DNA of 64,000 nt from contig OZ257144.1 of the NCBI GenBank assembly GCA_965279205.1, forward strand, positions 992,001-1,056,000. The letters are read 5' to 3'. The notes under the pieces are model-generated. The model was not told the origin of the DNA. It ran no database searches and saw only the letters and a program-made list of their open reading frames with translations. The position numbers and the translations under genes were made by a program. This DNA comes from UBA7672 sp965279205 (lineage in GTDB: Bacteria > Pseudomonadota > Alphaproteobacteria > Caulobacterales > Hyphomonadaceae). This document shows positions 49,738 through 60,831 of the stretch, one piece after another (position 1 is the stretch's first letter; every line of letters starts with the position of its first letter).

Positions 49738-50601
49738 TCAGGTCGTGTGCTGTTCCTGCAGCCAGCGCGTCATCACGCCGCCATCGACGCATTGCTGCCA
49801 TGCCTGTTCCGGCGTTTCGGCATAGGTGAACAGCGACTCATCCGGCCTCGAGATGACGCCGTGCTTCACCATCGCGTCGAAGTTGATGATCTCTGTCCAG
49901 AATTTCTCGTCATAGAGTACGATCGGAATCGGCGGAGCCTTGTCTGTCTGGCGCAGGGCGAGAAGTTCGAACAGCTCGTCCAGCGTGCCCATGCCGCCCG
50001 GGAACACGACCAGCGCGTTCGCGCGCATGGCAAAGTGCATCTTGCGCATCGCAAAATAGTGGAAGCGGAAGGTCAGGTCCGGCGTCGAATAGGCATTGGG
50101 CTCCTGCTCCATCGGCAGGGTGATGTTGTAGCCGATGCTCGGTGCACCGGCGTCATGCGCGCCCCGATTGGCGGCTTCCATGACGCCCGGCCCGCCGCCG
50201 GTGGCGATGACATTATCGCGCGGATGGCGTTTCGAAAGCAGCGCGCCGCCTCGTTCGGACGCAATCCGCGAGAACGTGCGTGCGTCATTATACCAGCGGC
50301 GGTGGTCAGGCGTGCCTGTGGGTGAGAAGCGCGCCGACCCGAACACCACGATGGTCGAGCGAACGCCCCAGCGGTCCAGCGCCTCTTCCACCTTGGCGTA
50401 TTCCAGCATAAAGCGAACGCCACGATTGGCGTCGCTTAGCAGCCAGTCCTGATCCAGCGCGGCGAGCTTGTAGGACGACGACGTCATCTGCGCCGCGTTA
50501 CCGCCCTTGCTGTGCGACAGCGGCGCGATCGTCGTGGGGTCCAGCTTCGGCGCCGGCTTCTTCACAGGTTTGGCGGTGGATTTGGCGGGCTTCTTGGCCA
50601 T
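49738..50601 (-). CDS. LOG-family nucleotide phosphoribohydrolase
   Basis: This 287-aa protein of the LOG/TIGR00730 type has the core motif FPGGMGTLDELFELLALRQ, GPGVMEAANRGA and the substrate arginine-containing loop in FAMRKMHFAMRA. Family members cut nucleoside 5'-monophosphates (in plants and some bacteria, cytokinin ribotides). It has a basic Lys/Pro-rich N-terminus (about residues 1-30) and the start at 50601 was chosen there. It is convergent to the double-TetR gene. Confidence 0.88.
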   Translation of the reverse strand: MAKKPAKSTAKPVKKPAPKLDPTTIAPLSHSKGGNAAQMTSSSYKLAALDQDWLLSDANRGVRFMLEYAKVEEALDRWGVRSTIVVFGSARFSPTGTPDHRRWYNDARTFSRIASERGGALLSKRHPRDNVIATGGGPGVMEAANRGAHDAGAPSIGYNITLPMEQEPNAYSTPDLTFRFHYFAMRKMHFAMRANALVVFPGGMGTLDELFELLALRQTDKAPPIPIVLYDEKFWTEIINFDAMVKHGVISRPDESLFTYAETPEQAWQQCVDGGVMTRWLQEQHTT

Positions 50602-50719
50602 GTGGCTTCCAGAGGCAAGGCGGGAAGCCTGCCTATCTACCGGGCTTGGGTTAAGGAAGCGACCGGAAAAACATTCGAAAAAGCGAGAATTACCGCCGTA
50701 AAACCCCGCGCACGCCGCA

Positions 50720-51679
50720 TCAACCAGCGGGCCGCTCTGCGCGAGGATAGGGTCCGGCATTCATGACGCGCGCCTTGGCCGCGGGCCATTCGCTTTCCGG
50801 ACGAACCCCGGTCCGGCACGTTCGGTCCAGGTCCCCGGAGTCGATATAGCTTTGCTCGTCCGTCAGCGTCTCCTCGATGATGCGCAGAATGGCGGGATCG
50901 CCCTTCCGTTCCGCCGTGTCGAACAGCTTGGGCGGAACCATCGGGAATGTCGGCCTGAACTCGGTCGTCCCGGTCCACAAGCAGCGTTGCTCATGCCAGA
51001 CTTTCTTGACGCGGCCTAACGACCACAGGCGCATGGCGCGTTCGCGCGCGACCGCGCCGCCCTGCAGGCGAAAAGCCTCTGCGACCGATAGCAGGCAATC
51101 GTAGGACTCGAGATGGCGGGAAGCCCAGATTGTCTCAAGGGCGCTCGCATCACCGGTGAACATGCGCGCAGGCGTAGCGCCATACTGCAGCTTGCAGGGG
51201 TTGTCCCACTGCGTTCTTGTACCGATCAGTTTGTCATCCTTGACGATAAGTCCATCGAGCCAGATGCGTGAACGTTCGGTATCGGTCAGCTTGCGAGGCT
51301 CTTGCACCGTTGCTGTTTCTCGGCCGACGATGCAATCGAGCCCGCAATGGATCACGAGCGCTCCGACAAGCACTGCCACGACCGGTGGCCCGAAGGTGAC
51401 GTTCACCAGAGTCTGGCCGATATCCAGCGACTCCCCGAAGTAGCTGATCGTGGCGATGTCGCTCTCGCGTACACAACCTTTATCGCCGCACCAGGCATAG
51501 CCGAAATCGCGCGGGTCATTGATGCGAAGCTCGGTCGTATCCTTCAGGCGCACGACAACCCAGTCGCGCCTGCCGATGCTGTCGAGGGCTTGCTTCGTGG
51601 CCGCTACCTCAACCACATGACCCGTGCTCGCGCAGGATGTCGCCATCAGCGTGGCAAGGATCGCGGCAAGACGCTTCAT
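50720..51679 (-). CDS. Hypothetical lipoprotein
   Basis: This 319-aa lipoprotein has a signal ending ATSC and GGGGAG just before the ATG. It has a membrane-leaning glycine-rich segment (FGPPVVAVLVGALVIHCGLDC) in the middle and several cysteines (GYAWCGDKGCV, NPCKLQYG, YDCLLS, RCLWTG, RTCRTG). The C-terminal third is helical (AFRLQGGAVARERAMRLW), somewhat Sel1-like, but no repeats are clear. It lies downstream of polA on the same strand, 20 bases away. No family is recognised. Confidence 0.7.
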   Translation of the reverse strand: MKRLAAILATLMATSCASTGHVVEVAATKQALDSIGRRDWVVVRLKDTTELRINDPRDFGYAWCGDKGCVRESDIATISYFGESLDIGQTLVNVTFGPPVVAVLVGALVIHCGLDCIVGRETATVQEPRKLTDTERSRIWLDGLIVKDDKLIGTRTQWDNPCKLQYGATPARMFTGDASALETIWASRHLESYDCLLSVAEAFRLQGGAVARERAMRLWSLGRVKKVWHEQRCLWTGTTEFRPTFPMVPPKLFDTAERKGDPAILRIIEETLTDEQSYIDSGDLDRTCRTGVRPESEWPAAKARVMNAGPYPRAERPAG

Positions 51680-51699
51680 GCACTCCCCCTGAATCGCGC

Positions 51700-54606
51700 C
51701 TAGTGCGCCTCCGCCCACGACTTCGCATACTTTGCCTCCACCACCAGCGGCACGTTGAGCTGGACGACAGGGTGGGGCGCGTTGGACATCACCTTGCTGG
51801 CGACCTCAATCAGCTTCTTGGCTTCCTTCTCTGGTGCTTCGAAGACGAGTTCGTCGTGGACCTGCAGCAACATTTTTGACTTGAGGCCGGCTGCCTTCAG
51901 CGCGGCGGGCATGCGGATCATGGCGCGCTTGATGATGTCGGCGGCCGAGCCCTGCAGCGGGGCGTTGATCGCCTGGCGCTCGCCGAACGAGCGCTCGGCG
52001 CCGTTCTGCGACTTGATCTGGGGCAGCCAGACTTTCCGGCCGAAGATCGTATCGACATAGCCGTGCTCGCGGCCGAAGGCGCGGTACTTCTCCATATAGT
52101 CCTGGATGCCCGGGAATTTCTGGAAATATTTCTTGATGTAGGCGCCCGCTTCCTCGCGAGGGATGGAAAGCTGGCGCGCCAGACCGAAGCCCGAAATTCC
52201 GTAGATGATGCCGAAGTTGATGGCCTTCGCTTTCCTGCGCACCATCGGGTCCATGCCCTTCACCGGCACGTTGAACATCTCGCTCGCCGTCATCGCGTGA
52301 ATGTCGATGCCTTCCTGGAAAGCGTTCCGGAGCGAGGGAATGTCCGCCACGTGGGCAAGCAGGCGAAGCTCGATCTGCGAATAGTCGGCCGAGACCAGCA
52401 CATTGCCTGGCGCGGCGATGAAGGCCTCGCGGATCTTGCGGCCTTCCTCGGTGCGGATCGGAATGTTCTGCAGGTTGGGATCGGTCGAGGCGAGGCGACC
52501 CGTTTGCGCGCCCGCCAGCGAATACGAGGTGTGCACGCGGCCGGTATTGGCGTCGACCGCGTCCCGCAACGTCTCCGTATAGGTCGAACGCAGTTTCGAG
52601 AGCATCCGCCAGTCGAGCAGCACTTTCGGCAGTTCGTGGCCATAGGCGGCGAGGTCTTCCAGCGTGTCGGCGCCGGTCGCCCACGCGCCGGTCTTGGTCT
52701 TCTTCGCGCCGGCGACATCGGCAAGACCCATCTTGTCGAACAGGATTTCGCCGATCTGCTTCGGGCTGCCGAGATTGAATGGCTGTCCCGCCAGTTCCTG
52801 CGCCTCGGCTTCGAGCGCACCCATACGCTGCGCAAACTCGCCGGACAGCTGCGACAGTCGCGCCTTGTCGACCAGCACGCCGGCACGCTCCATGTCGGCG
52901 ACAACCGGTATCAGCGCGCGATCCTGTGTCTCGTAGATCGTCGCCACGCCTTCGCGCGACAGGCGGGGCTTCAACCGCTCCCACAGACGCAGCGTGACAT
53001 CAGCATCCTCGGCGGCATAGCGCGTCGCCTTGTCGAGCGGCGTCTGGTCAAACGTTATCTGCGTCTTGCCTGTGCCGATGAGATCCTTGATCGGGACTGG
53101 CTTGTGGCCAAGGTGAAGTTCGGAGAGCTCGTCCATGCCATGGTTGTGCTGGCCGGCTTCGAGCACGAAGGACAACAGCATTGTGTCGTCGATCGGCGCC
53201 ACGCGGATGTCATGGCCGCAGAAGACCGAGATGTCGTACTTGATGTTCTGGCCGATCTTGAGGACGGCAGGATCTTCCAGCAGCGGCTTCAGCATCTTCA
53301 TCGCGGCCGCCATGTCGATCTGCTTGGGCTTCTCGCCTGACAGCAGGTCAGTCTTCCCCGCGCCATGGCCGAGCGGGATGTAGCAGGCCTTGCCCGGCGC
53401 CAGCGCCAGCGACACGCCGACCAGCTTTGCGCTTACCGGATTGAGCCCGTCGGTCTCGGTGTCGACGGCGACGTAGCCCTGTGCCTTTGCCTCCTCGATC
53501 CAGACAGCCAGGCGATAGGGTTCGATCACGGTCTCATAGCTGTCGAGGTCGAAGGGCAGGGTCTGGGCGGCCACGGGTTCGAAGCTCTCGCCGGGAACAT
53601 TGTTGGCCGCAGCTGTAGCCGTAGGCTTTGCTCCCGACTTTTCGGCGGCAAGCGCATTGGCCAAAGCCGGTCCGCCAGCGGAGGACGATGGCGCCGCCGG
53701 CGCCTCGGCACCCAGCGTTTGCGCCACGCGCGTTGTCAGCGTCCTGAACTCCATCTCCTGCAGGAAGGCGAGAAGAGCGCCTGGATCGGGATCGGACACG
53801 CCCAATTCCTCAAGCGGAATCTCGATTGGCACATCGTCCTTCAGCGTCACAAGAATCTTCGAAAGCCGAGCCTTGTCCGCATGCTCGATCAGCGACTCTC
53901 GCCGCTTGGGCTGCTTGATCTCGCCGGCCCGACCCAGCAGTGTTTCCAGATCGCCATACTCCTGGATCAGCAGCGCCGCCGTCTTGATGCCGATGCCGGG
54001 AACACCCGGCACATTGTCCACGCTGTCGCCGCACAGCGCCTGCACGTCGATCACCTTGTCCGGTGTCACGCCGAACTTCTCGAACACTTCCGGCGCGCAG
54101 ATCTTCCGGTCCTTCACGGTGTCCAGCATGCAGATCTGGTCGTTCACCAGCTGCATCAGATCCTTGTCCGCCGAAACGATGGACACGCGTGCGCCTTTTG
54201 CGGCGGCCTGACGGGAATAGGTGGCGATCAGGTCGTCGGCCTCGAATCCCTTCATCTCCAGCGCCGGCTGGCCGAAGGCGATGGCCGCGCGGCGCACCAG
54301 TGGGAATTGCGGGATCAAATCTTCCGGCGGGTCAGGCCGGTGGGCCTTGTACTGGTCGTAAAGCTCGTTGCGGAAGGTGATCGCGCCGGCGTCGAAAATG
54401 CATGCGAAATGGGTCGGCTGGTCGCCCGCCTTCAGGTCCTCCAGCACCTTCCACAGCATGTTGCAGAAGCCGGAAATCGCGCCGACCGGCAGGCCATCCG
54501 ACTTGCGCGTCAGCTGGGGCAGGGCGTGATAGGCGCGAAAAATGAACCCTGACGCGTCGATCAGATAGACGTGACTGGACGCATCAACCGGGCGGCGAAC
54601 GGGCAT
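51700..54606 (-). CDS. polA: DNA polymerase I
   Basis: This 968-aa enzyme repairs DNA and removes RNA primers. The 5'-3' nuclease domain (about residues 1-300) has FEADDLIATYS and LCGDSVDNVPGVPGIG. The 3'-5' proofreading domain (about 370-560) is intact, with its acidic motif VAVDTETDGL. The polymerase domain (about 580-968) has the SADYSQIELRLLAH motif A, the KAINFGIIYGISGFGL helix O and the LQVHDELVFE motif C. The start has several in-frame residues ahead of the VYLIDASGFIFRAYH core. Confidence 0.96.
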   Translation of the reverse strand: MPVRRPVDASSHVYLIDASGFIFRAYHALPQLTRKSDGLPVGAISGFCNMLWKVLEDLKAGDQPTHFACIFDAGAITFRNELYDQYKAHRPDPPEDLIPQFPLVRRAAIAFGQPALEMKGFEADDLIATYSRQAAAKGARVSIVSADKDLMQLVNDQICMLDTVKDRKICAPEVFEKFGVTPDKVIDVQALCGDSVDNVPGVPGIGIKTAALLIQEYGDLETLLGRAGEIKQPKRRESLIEHADKARLSKILVTLKDDVPIEIPLEELGVSDPDPGALLAFLQEMEFRTLTTRVAQTLGAEAPAAPSSSAGGPALANALAAEKSGAKPTATAAANNVPGESFEPVAAQTLPFDLDSYETVIEPYRLAVWIEEAKAQGYVAVDTETDGLNPVSAKLVGVSLALAPGKACYIPLGHGAGKTDLLSGEKPKQIDMAAAMKMLKPLLEDPAVLKIGQNIKYDISVFCGHDIRVAPIDDTMLLSFVLEAGQHNHGMDELSELHLGHKPVPIKDLIGTGKTQITFDQTPLDKATRYAAEDADVTLRLWERLKPRLSREGVATIYETQDRALIPVVADMERAGVLVDKARLSQLSGEFAQRMGALEAEAQELAGQPFNLGSPKQIGEILFDKMGLADVAGAKKTKTGAWATGADTLEDLAAYGHELPKVLLDWRMLSKLRSTYTETLRDAVDANTGRVHTSYSLAGAQTGRLASTDPNLQNIPIRTEEGRKIREAFIAAPGNVLVSADYSQIELRLLAHVADIPSLRNAFQEGIDIHAMTASEMFNVPVKGMDPMVRRKAKAINFGIIYGISGFGLARQLSIPREEAGAYIKKYFQKFPGIQDYMEKYRAFGREHGYVDTIFGRKVWLPQIKSQNGAERSFGERQAINAPLQGSAADIIKRAMIRMPAALKAAGLKSKMLLQVHDELVFEAPEKEAKKLIEVASKVMSNAPHPVVQLNVPLVVEAKYAKSWAEAH

Positions 54607-54817
54607 GGATAACTCCTGTCGCTCACCAAGTAACAGTCCAGTCTCTTACGCGCCAGAATTGCCGTTCGGGAATTCGGACCAGAATCCAGAGAGAAGTTTT
54701 GGTTGACGACGATTAACCGGCAAATCGGTTGTGCGGGCGCAACCCTCGGGCGCCACACGTTAAATTAATCGGTATCTGCCATGGTTCCTGCCGAAATCCA
54801 TCTTCGGGGACACGACT

Positions 54818-57007
<2,190 letters not shown>

Positions 57008-57220
57008 GGCCGGTTCGACCAATTCGCGAATCTCGTCTGGGTTGAACCTGGTCCACACGGGCTCGTGAACCCGCCTGCCTCCGTCATTTTTGTTCCGCAA
57101 TTGCAGGGATAGCTGCCACAAGCGGATCGCTCTCTATGGCCGATCTTCTTGCGGACCGGCGGCTTTAGCGCCAGTGTTCGCGTGGGATTTTCAGATCCCG
57201 AACACGGGAGTTCTTTGCCT

Positions 57221-58714
57221 ATGCCGGTCTCGTCTTCGAAGCGGTCGCTTCTGGTGCGTCTTGCCGCCCCGGTCTTGGGGGGGCTCGCGCTCGCTGCGGT
57301 TTTTGCTTCCGCTTCGATGCTGAACTTGCCGCCTCCTGCCGAGGCCCAGCCGCCCCAGCAGCAGGCGATCAACCGGCCAGGCTTTGCCGGCGAGGATTTC
57401 TCGGCGCTGGCAAAGCGCCTGATGCCGTCCGTGGTCAACATCTCGACGCGCCAGACGGTGGCGCGTAGCGGCGGCCTTCCGGCCTATGGTCCGAATTCAC
57501 CGCTCAACGAGTTCAATGACCTCCTCGGCCGTGGCCAGGGCGGCCTGCGCCGCCAGTCCTCGCTTGGTTCCGGCTTCGTCATCGACGCGGCGGGCTATGT
57601 CGTCACCAACAACCACGTCATCGACGGCGCGGATGAGATCGACGTTGTCCTGTCCGATGGCGCCGTGCTCGCTGCCAAGCTGATTGGCAAGGACGAGGAC
57701 GTGGATCTCGCGCTGCTGAAGGTCGAGTCTCGCACCGCGTTGACGCCGGTGCCGTGGGGCAATTCCGACACAGCCGATATCGGCCAGTGGGTTGTCGCCA
57801 TCGGCAACCCGTTCGGCCTTGGCGGCACAGTCACTGCCGGCATCATTTCGGCCCGCGCGCGCGACATCGGCGCTGGCAATTTCGATGACTTCATCCAGAC
57901 CGATGCGGCGATCAACAAGGGGAATTCCGGCGGACCGCTGTTCAACCTGCGTGGCGAAGTCATAGGCATCAACACCGCGATCATTTCACCGGGCGAGGCG
58001 GGTGGATCGGTTGGCGTCGGTTTCTCGGTTCCGGCCAACTTCGCCAAGGTCGTCATTGCGCAGATTAAGCAGTACGGCTCCAACCGCCGCGGCACGATGG
58101 GCCTGATGGTGCGCCCGGTCGATCAGGCGATCGCTGAAGCCTACGGCTTGCGCACGCCGGCCGGCGCCATCGTTACGTCCGTCAGCAAGGGCGGCGCGGC
58201 CGAGGCAGCCGGCATCAAGGTTGGCGATCTCATCACCACCCTCAACAACCAGACGATCAAGGAAAGCCGCGACCTGTTCCGCATCATCGGCGTGACCCAG
58301 GTCGGCGCCCAGGTCAGCGTGCGCTACCTGCGCAACGGCAAGCAGGGCACGGCTACGGTGAAGCTCAGCGCAGCAAGCGACGCGAAGTCCGAAAAGCCGA
58401 CCGCGCCGGACGCCGCCAAGGCGCTGACCAACATCCTCGGCATCAGGTTCAAGGCGATCGAGGATGTGGACCGCCGCCGCAAAGGCATTCCGAACTCGAT
58501 CCGCGGCGTCATTGTCCAGTCGATCGAGACGGGCTCCGACGCCCTCGGCAAGATCCCGCTTGGCTCGGTCGTGACCGAAGTCCACTTCCAGCCGGTGTCG
58601 TCGCCAGAGCAGGCCATCGCCGCCGCCGAAGCCGCCAAGCGCGCCAACAAGCCCGTGCTGCTGCAAGTCTGGGACGAAAACGAAATCAGCTACGTGGCTG
58701 TTCGGACACGCTAG
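57221..58714 (+). CDS. DegP/DegQ-type periplasmic serine protease
   Basis: This 497-aa protein has a signal/anchor (LLVRLAAPVLGGLALAAVF), a trypsin-like domain with the triad H132 (NNHVID), D162 (DLALLKV) and S236 (GNSGGPL), and two PDZ-type regions (about residues 310-390 and 420-490). HtrA proteases degrade or refold damaged envelope proteins. The start at 57221 (MPVSSSKRS) has GGGAG 10 bases ahead; the frame is open further up but lacks a better signal. The gene lies beside serB and miaA, a common alphaproteobacterial arrangement. Confidence 0.92.
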   Translation: MPVSSSKRSLLVRLAAPVLGGLALAAVFASASMLNLPPPAEAQPPQQQAINRPGFAGEDFSALAKRLMPSVVNISTRQTVARSGGLPAYGPNSPLNEFNDLLGRGQGGLRRQSSLGSGFVIDAAGYVVTNNHVIDGADEIDVVLSDGAVLAAKLIGKDEDVDLALLKVESRTALTPVPWGNSDTADIGQWVVAIGNPFGLGGTVTAGIISARARDIGAGNFDDFIQTDAAINKGNSGGPLFNLRGEVIGINTAIISPGEAGGSVGVGFSVPANFAKVVIAQIKQYGSNRRGTMGLMVRPVDQAIAEAYGLRTPAGAIVTSVSKGGAAEAAGIKVGDLITTLNNQTIKESRDLFRIIGVTQVGAQVSVRYLRNGKQGTATVKLSAASDAKSEKPTAPDAAKALTNILGIRFKAIEDVDRRRKGIPNSIRGVIVQSIETGSDALGKIPLGSVVTEVHFQPVSSPEQAIAAAEAAKRANKPVLLQVWDENEISYVAVRTR

Positions 58715-58719
58715 CGCGT

Positions 58720-59598
58720 TCAGTCGCTGACAATTTCGTCCGCGCGATAGCCCTGGAAGAACAGCGCCGCCGTCAGGTCGGTGTGTTCGATGCGGGCGCG
58801 GGTTTCCGCCGCAACGATCGGCTTGGCGTGATAGGCGACGCCGAGGCCCGCGGCGCGGATCATGTCGAGATCATTGGCGCCGTCGCCCATGGCGAGCGCG
58901 TCATCCGGCGTGGCGCCAAGCGCCGCAGTCTCTTCGCTCAGCGATGCAAGCTTCGCTTCGCGCCCCAGGATCGGTTGTCCGACCGCGCCCGTCAGCGCCC
59001 TGCCGTCATCGACAAGCGTGTTCGCGCGATCAGCATCGAACCCGGCCATCTTTGCTACGCGTGAGGTGAAGAACCGGAACCCGCCCGACACCAGCACGGT
59101 GCGTGCGCCATGCGCCTTCATGGTCGCCACCAGCGACCGCGCGCCGGAGTTCAGGGTCACACGTTGAGTATGGCACGCCTCCAGCGCTTCCAGCCCGAGA
59201 CCTTTCAGCATCGCCACGCGCTGGGTCAGCGCCGCCGCGAAATCGAGTTCGCCCCGCATCGCGCGCTCGGTGATCGCGGAGACTTCCGCCTTCAACCCGG
59301 CGAAATCCGCCAGCTCGTCGAGGCATTCCTGACCTATGATGGTCGAGTCCATGTCCGAGACCAGCAGCCTCTTGCGGCGACCCGCAGCCGGCGTGATCGC
59401 CCAGTCGGCCTTCGCAGCGGGTGTTTCTGCTTCGAGATAGGCCAACAGCTCACCCTGAAGCTTGACGTCGATCTCGCGCTCGGTCACGGACCACTGACCG
59501 CCGCCGCGTTCCACGGTCGCGCCCACGCCGCCCGGCGCCGCATCCGCAAGCTTGCGGCCGCTGCTTCCGCCGGCGACGAGGGTGAGGATCAGGGTCAT
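58720..59598 (-). CDS. serB: Phosphoserine phosphatase
   Basis: This 292-aa HAD-family enzyme makes the last step of serine synthesis. The nucleophile motif is D82-M-D84-S-T in LLVSDMDSTIIG. Motif II is VLVSGGFRFFTSRVA, and the last motif is GDGANDLDMI. An N-terminal region of about 75 residues, probably an ACT-like regulatory domain, precedes the catalytic part. Start at 59598 was chosen as the ATG nearest to that domain; a longer reading overlaps the divergent miaA start. Confidence 0.93.
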   Translation of the reverse strand: MTLILTLVAGGSSGRKLADAAPGGVGATVERGGGQWSVTEREIDVKLQGELLAYLEAETPAAKADWAITPAAGRRKRLLVSDMDSTIIGQECLDELADFAGLKAEVSAITERAMRGELDFAAALTQRVAMLKGLGLEALEACHTQRVTLNSGARSLVATMKAHGARTVLVSGGFRFFTSRVAKMAGFDADRANTLVDDGRALTGAVGQPILGREAKLASLSEETAALGATPDDALAMGDGANDLDMIRAAGLGVAYHAKPIVAAETRARIEHTDLTAALFFQGYRADEIVSD

Positions 59599-59641
59599 GG
59601 CGAGTTGCGAGTAGAGTCGGGTAAGGGGAACTGTCAGAGGT

Positions 59642-60574
59642 ATGCGGCCTGCTATCCTGATCCATGGGCCGACGGCAAGCGGCAAGACTCGGCTGGCCAT
59701 CGCGCTGGCCAGGAAGCTGGATGGCGAGATCATCAACGCCGACGCCATGCAGGTCTATGGCGACCTCAACGTCCTCACCGCCCGCCCCGACGCCGAAGAA
59801 CTCGCCGCCGCCAAACACCACCTGTTCGGCCATGTCGACGCCGCCCAGCGCTACTCCGCCGGCGCCTGGTCGAAGGAAGCCGGCAGTCTGATCGCCAGCC
59901 TGCGTGCCGCCGGCCGCGTGCCGATCGTCGTTGGCGGCACCGGACTTTACCTGATGGCGCTGACTGATGGCCTTTCGGAGATCCCACCGATACCAGAGGA
60001 GGCAAGGACCGATGCCCGCGCCCGCGTCGCGCGCGATCCCGCCGCAGCCTATGATGAGCTCATAGCAAAGGACTCCGCTGCCCGCGACCGCATAGAACCG
60101 CAGGACCGCCAGCGCATCGCCCGCGCCCTCGAAGTGCTGATCGCAACAGGCCGGCCGATCTCGTCCTTCCACGGCGAGCAAGCGCCTGTGCTCGATGCCG
60201 GAAGCTGGGTCGGCGTGACGCTGACCCCGCCGCGCGAGACGATCTACGGCCGCATCAATGCGCGGGTCGACGCCATGATGAAAGCCGGCGCGCTTGAGGA
60301 GGCCCGCCGTCTCTGGGAGCGGAAACTCGATCCCGAACTCCCCGCCACGCGTGCGCATGGCATGCCTGGTTTCGCGGATCACTTCGCCGGCCGGGCCTCG
60401 CTCGCTGACGCCATCGAACGCTGCAAACGCGACACCCGCCGCTACGCCAAACGCCAGATGACCTGGATCTCCCACCAGTTCACAACCTGGCCGCGTGTGC
60501 CGGCAGAGTCCGTGGACGTGCGTACGAGGGTGGCGGCGGACCTCTACAACGAAGCTCTGGCCGGGGCTGCCTGA
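59642..60574 (+). CDS. miaA: tRNA dimethylallyltransferase
   Basis: This 310-aa enzyme transfers the dimethylallyl group to A37 of tRNAs that read codons starting with U. It has the P-loop GPTASGKT (about residues 9-16), NADAMQVYGDL, VVGGTGLYLMAL, DRQRIARALEV and the late KRDTRRYAKRQMTW, which are family signatures. It is divergent from serB with 43 bases between starts. It probably ends before the ilv leader region. Confidence 0.95.
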   Translation: MRPAILIHGPTASGKTRLAIALARKLDGEIINADAMQVYGDLNVLTARPDAEELAAAKHHLFGHVDAAQRYSAGAWSKEAGSLIASLRAAGRVPIVVGGTGLYLMALTDGLSEIPPIPEEARTDARARVARDPAAAYDELIAKDSAARDRIEPQDRQRIARALEVLIATGRPISSFHGEQAPVLDAGSWVGVTLTPPRETIYGRINARVDAMMKAGALEEARRLWERKLDPELPATRAHGMPGFADHFAGRASLADAIERCKRDTRRYAKRQMTWISHQFTTWPRVPAESVDVRTRVAADLYNEALAGAA

Positions 60575-60621
60575 GCCCGGAAATCCCGCGCCGAAGGTCA
60601 AATCTTGCCTCTTGATGTCGA

Positions 60622-60650
60622 TTGACCCAGCGCCCTTGAAACGGTATTGG
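60622..60650 (+). promoter_or_regulatory. Candidate promoter of the ilv leader
   Basis: TTGACC (60622-60627) and TATTGG (60645-60650) are 17 bases apart. The -10 matches the consensus poorly. A start near 60657 would put the leader ribosome site GGGAG about 13 bases into the transcript. Confidence 0.3.
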
Positions 60651-60682
60651 CCTTTTCCACAGTGTTGTTGGGAGAAAACCCC

Positions 60683-60739
60683 ATGTCCGGGAGCCATCAG
60701 GCGCTCGTACTCGTAATTGGCTCGCCGCCGGCCCGGTAA
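60683..60739 (+). CDS. ilv leader peptide (18 aa)
   Basis: This 18-aa frame starts at an ATG with GGGAG 8 bases upstream. It reads MSGSHQALVLVIGSPPAR, with the run L-V-L-V-I in the middle, exactly the regulatory amino acids of the branched-chain pathway. It is followed by competing hairpins and a T-run terminator. Ribosome stalling at these codons when leucine, valine or isoleucine is scarce would allow transcription into ilvB. Attenuation of ilvBN is known from Caulobacter crescentus, so this fits established knowledge. Confidence 0.9.
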   Translation: MSGSHQALVLVIGSPPAR

Positions 60740-60797
60740 TGCAACCGGGCTGAACGGCGAGATGCATGCGAAGGGCCCGAGTGGCCCTTTTTCTTTT
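60721..60797 (+). promoter_or_regulatory. ilvBN transcription attenuator
   Basis: A pausing hairpin uses CTCGCCG (60721-60727) with CGGCGAG (60755-60761), extended inside by GCCCGG (60731-60736) with CCGGGC (60745-60750). It overlaps the end of the leader peptide. The terminator follows: AAGGGCC (60771-60777) with GGCCCTT (60783-60789), then TTTCTTTT. The ilvB start is 35 bases after the T-run. Confidence 0.85.
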
Positions 60798-60831
60798 CCA
60801 GGAACCTGAAGACACTTCGAGGACTGCCCAG

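Noticed and set aside
52063..54552. Two long forward frames antisense to polA
   Set aside because: polA is complete with all three domains; the forward frames are shadows.
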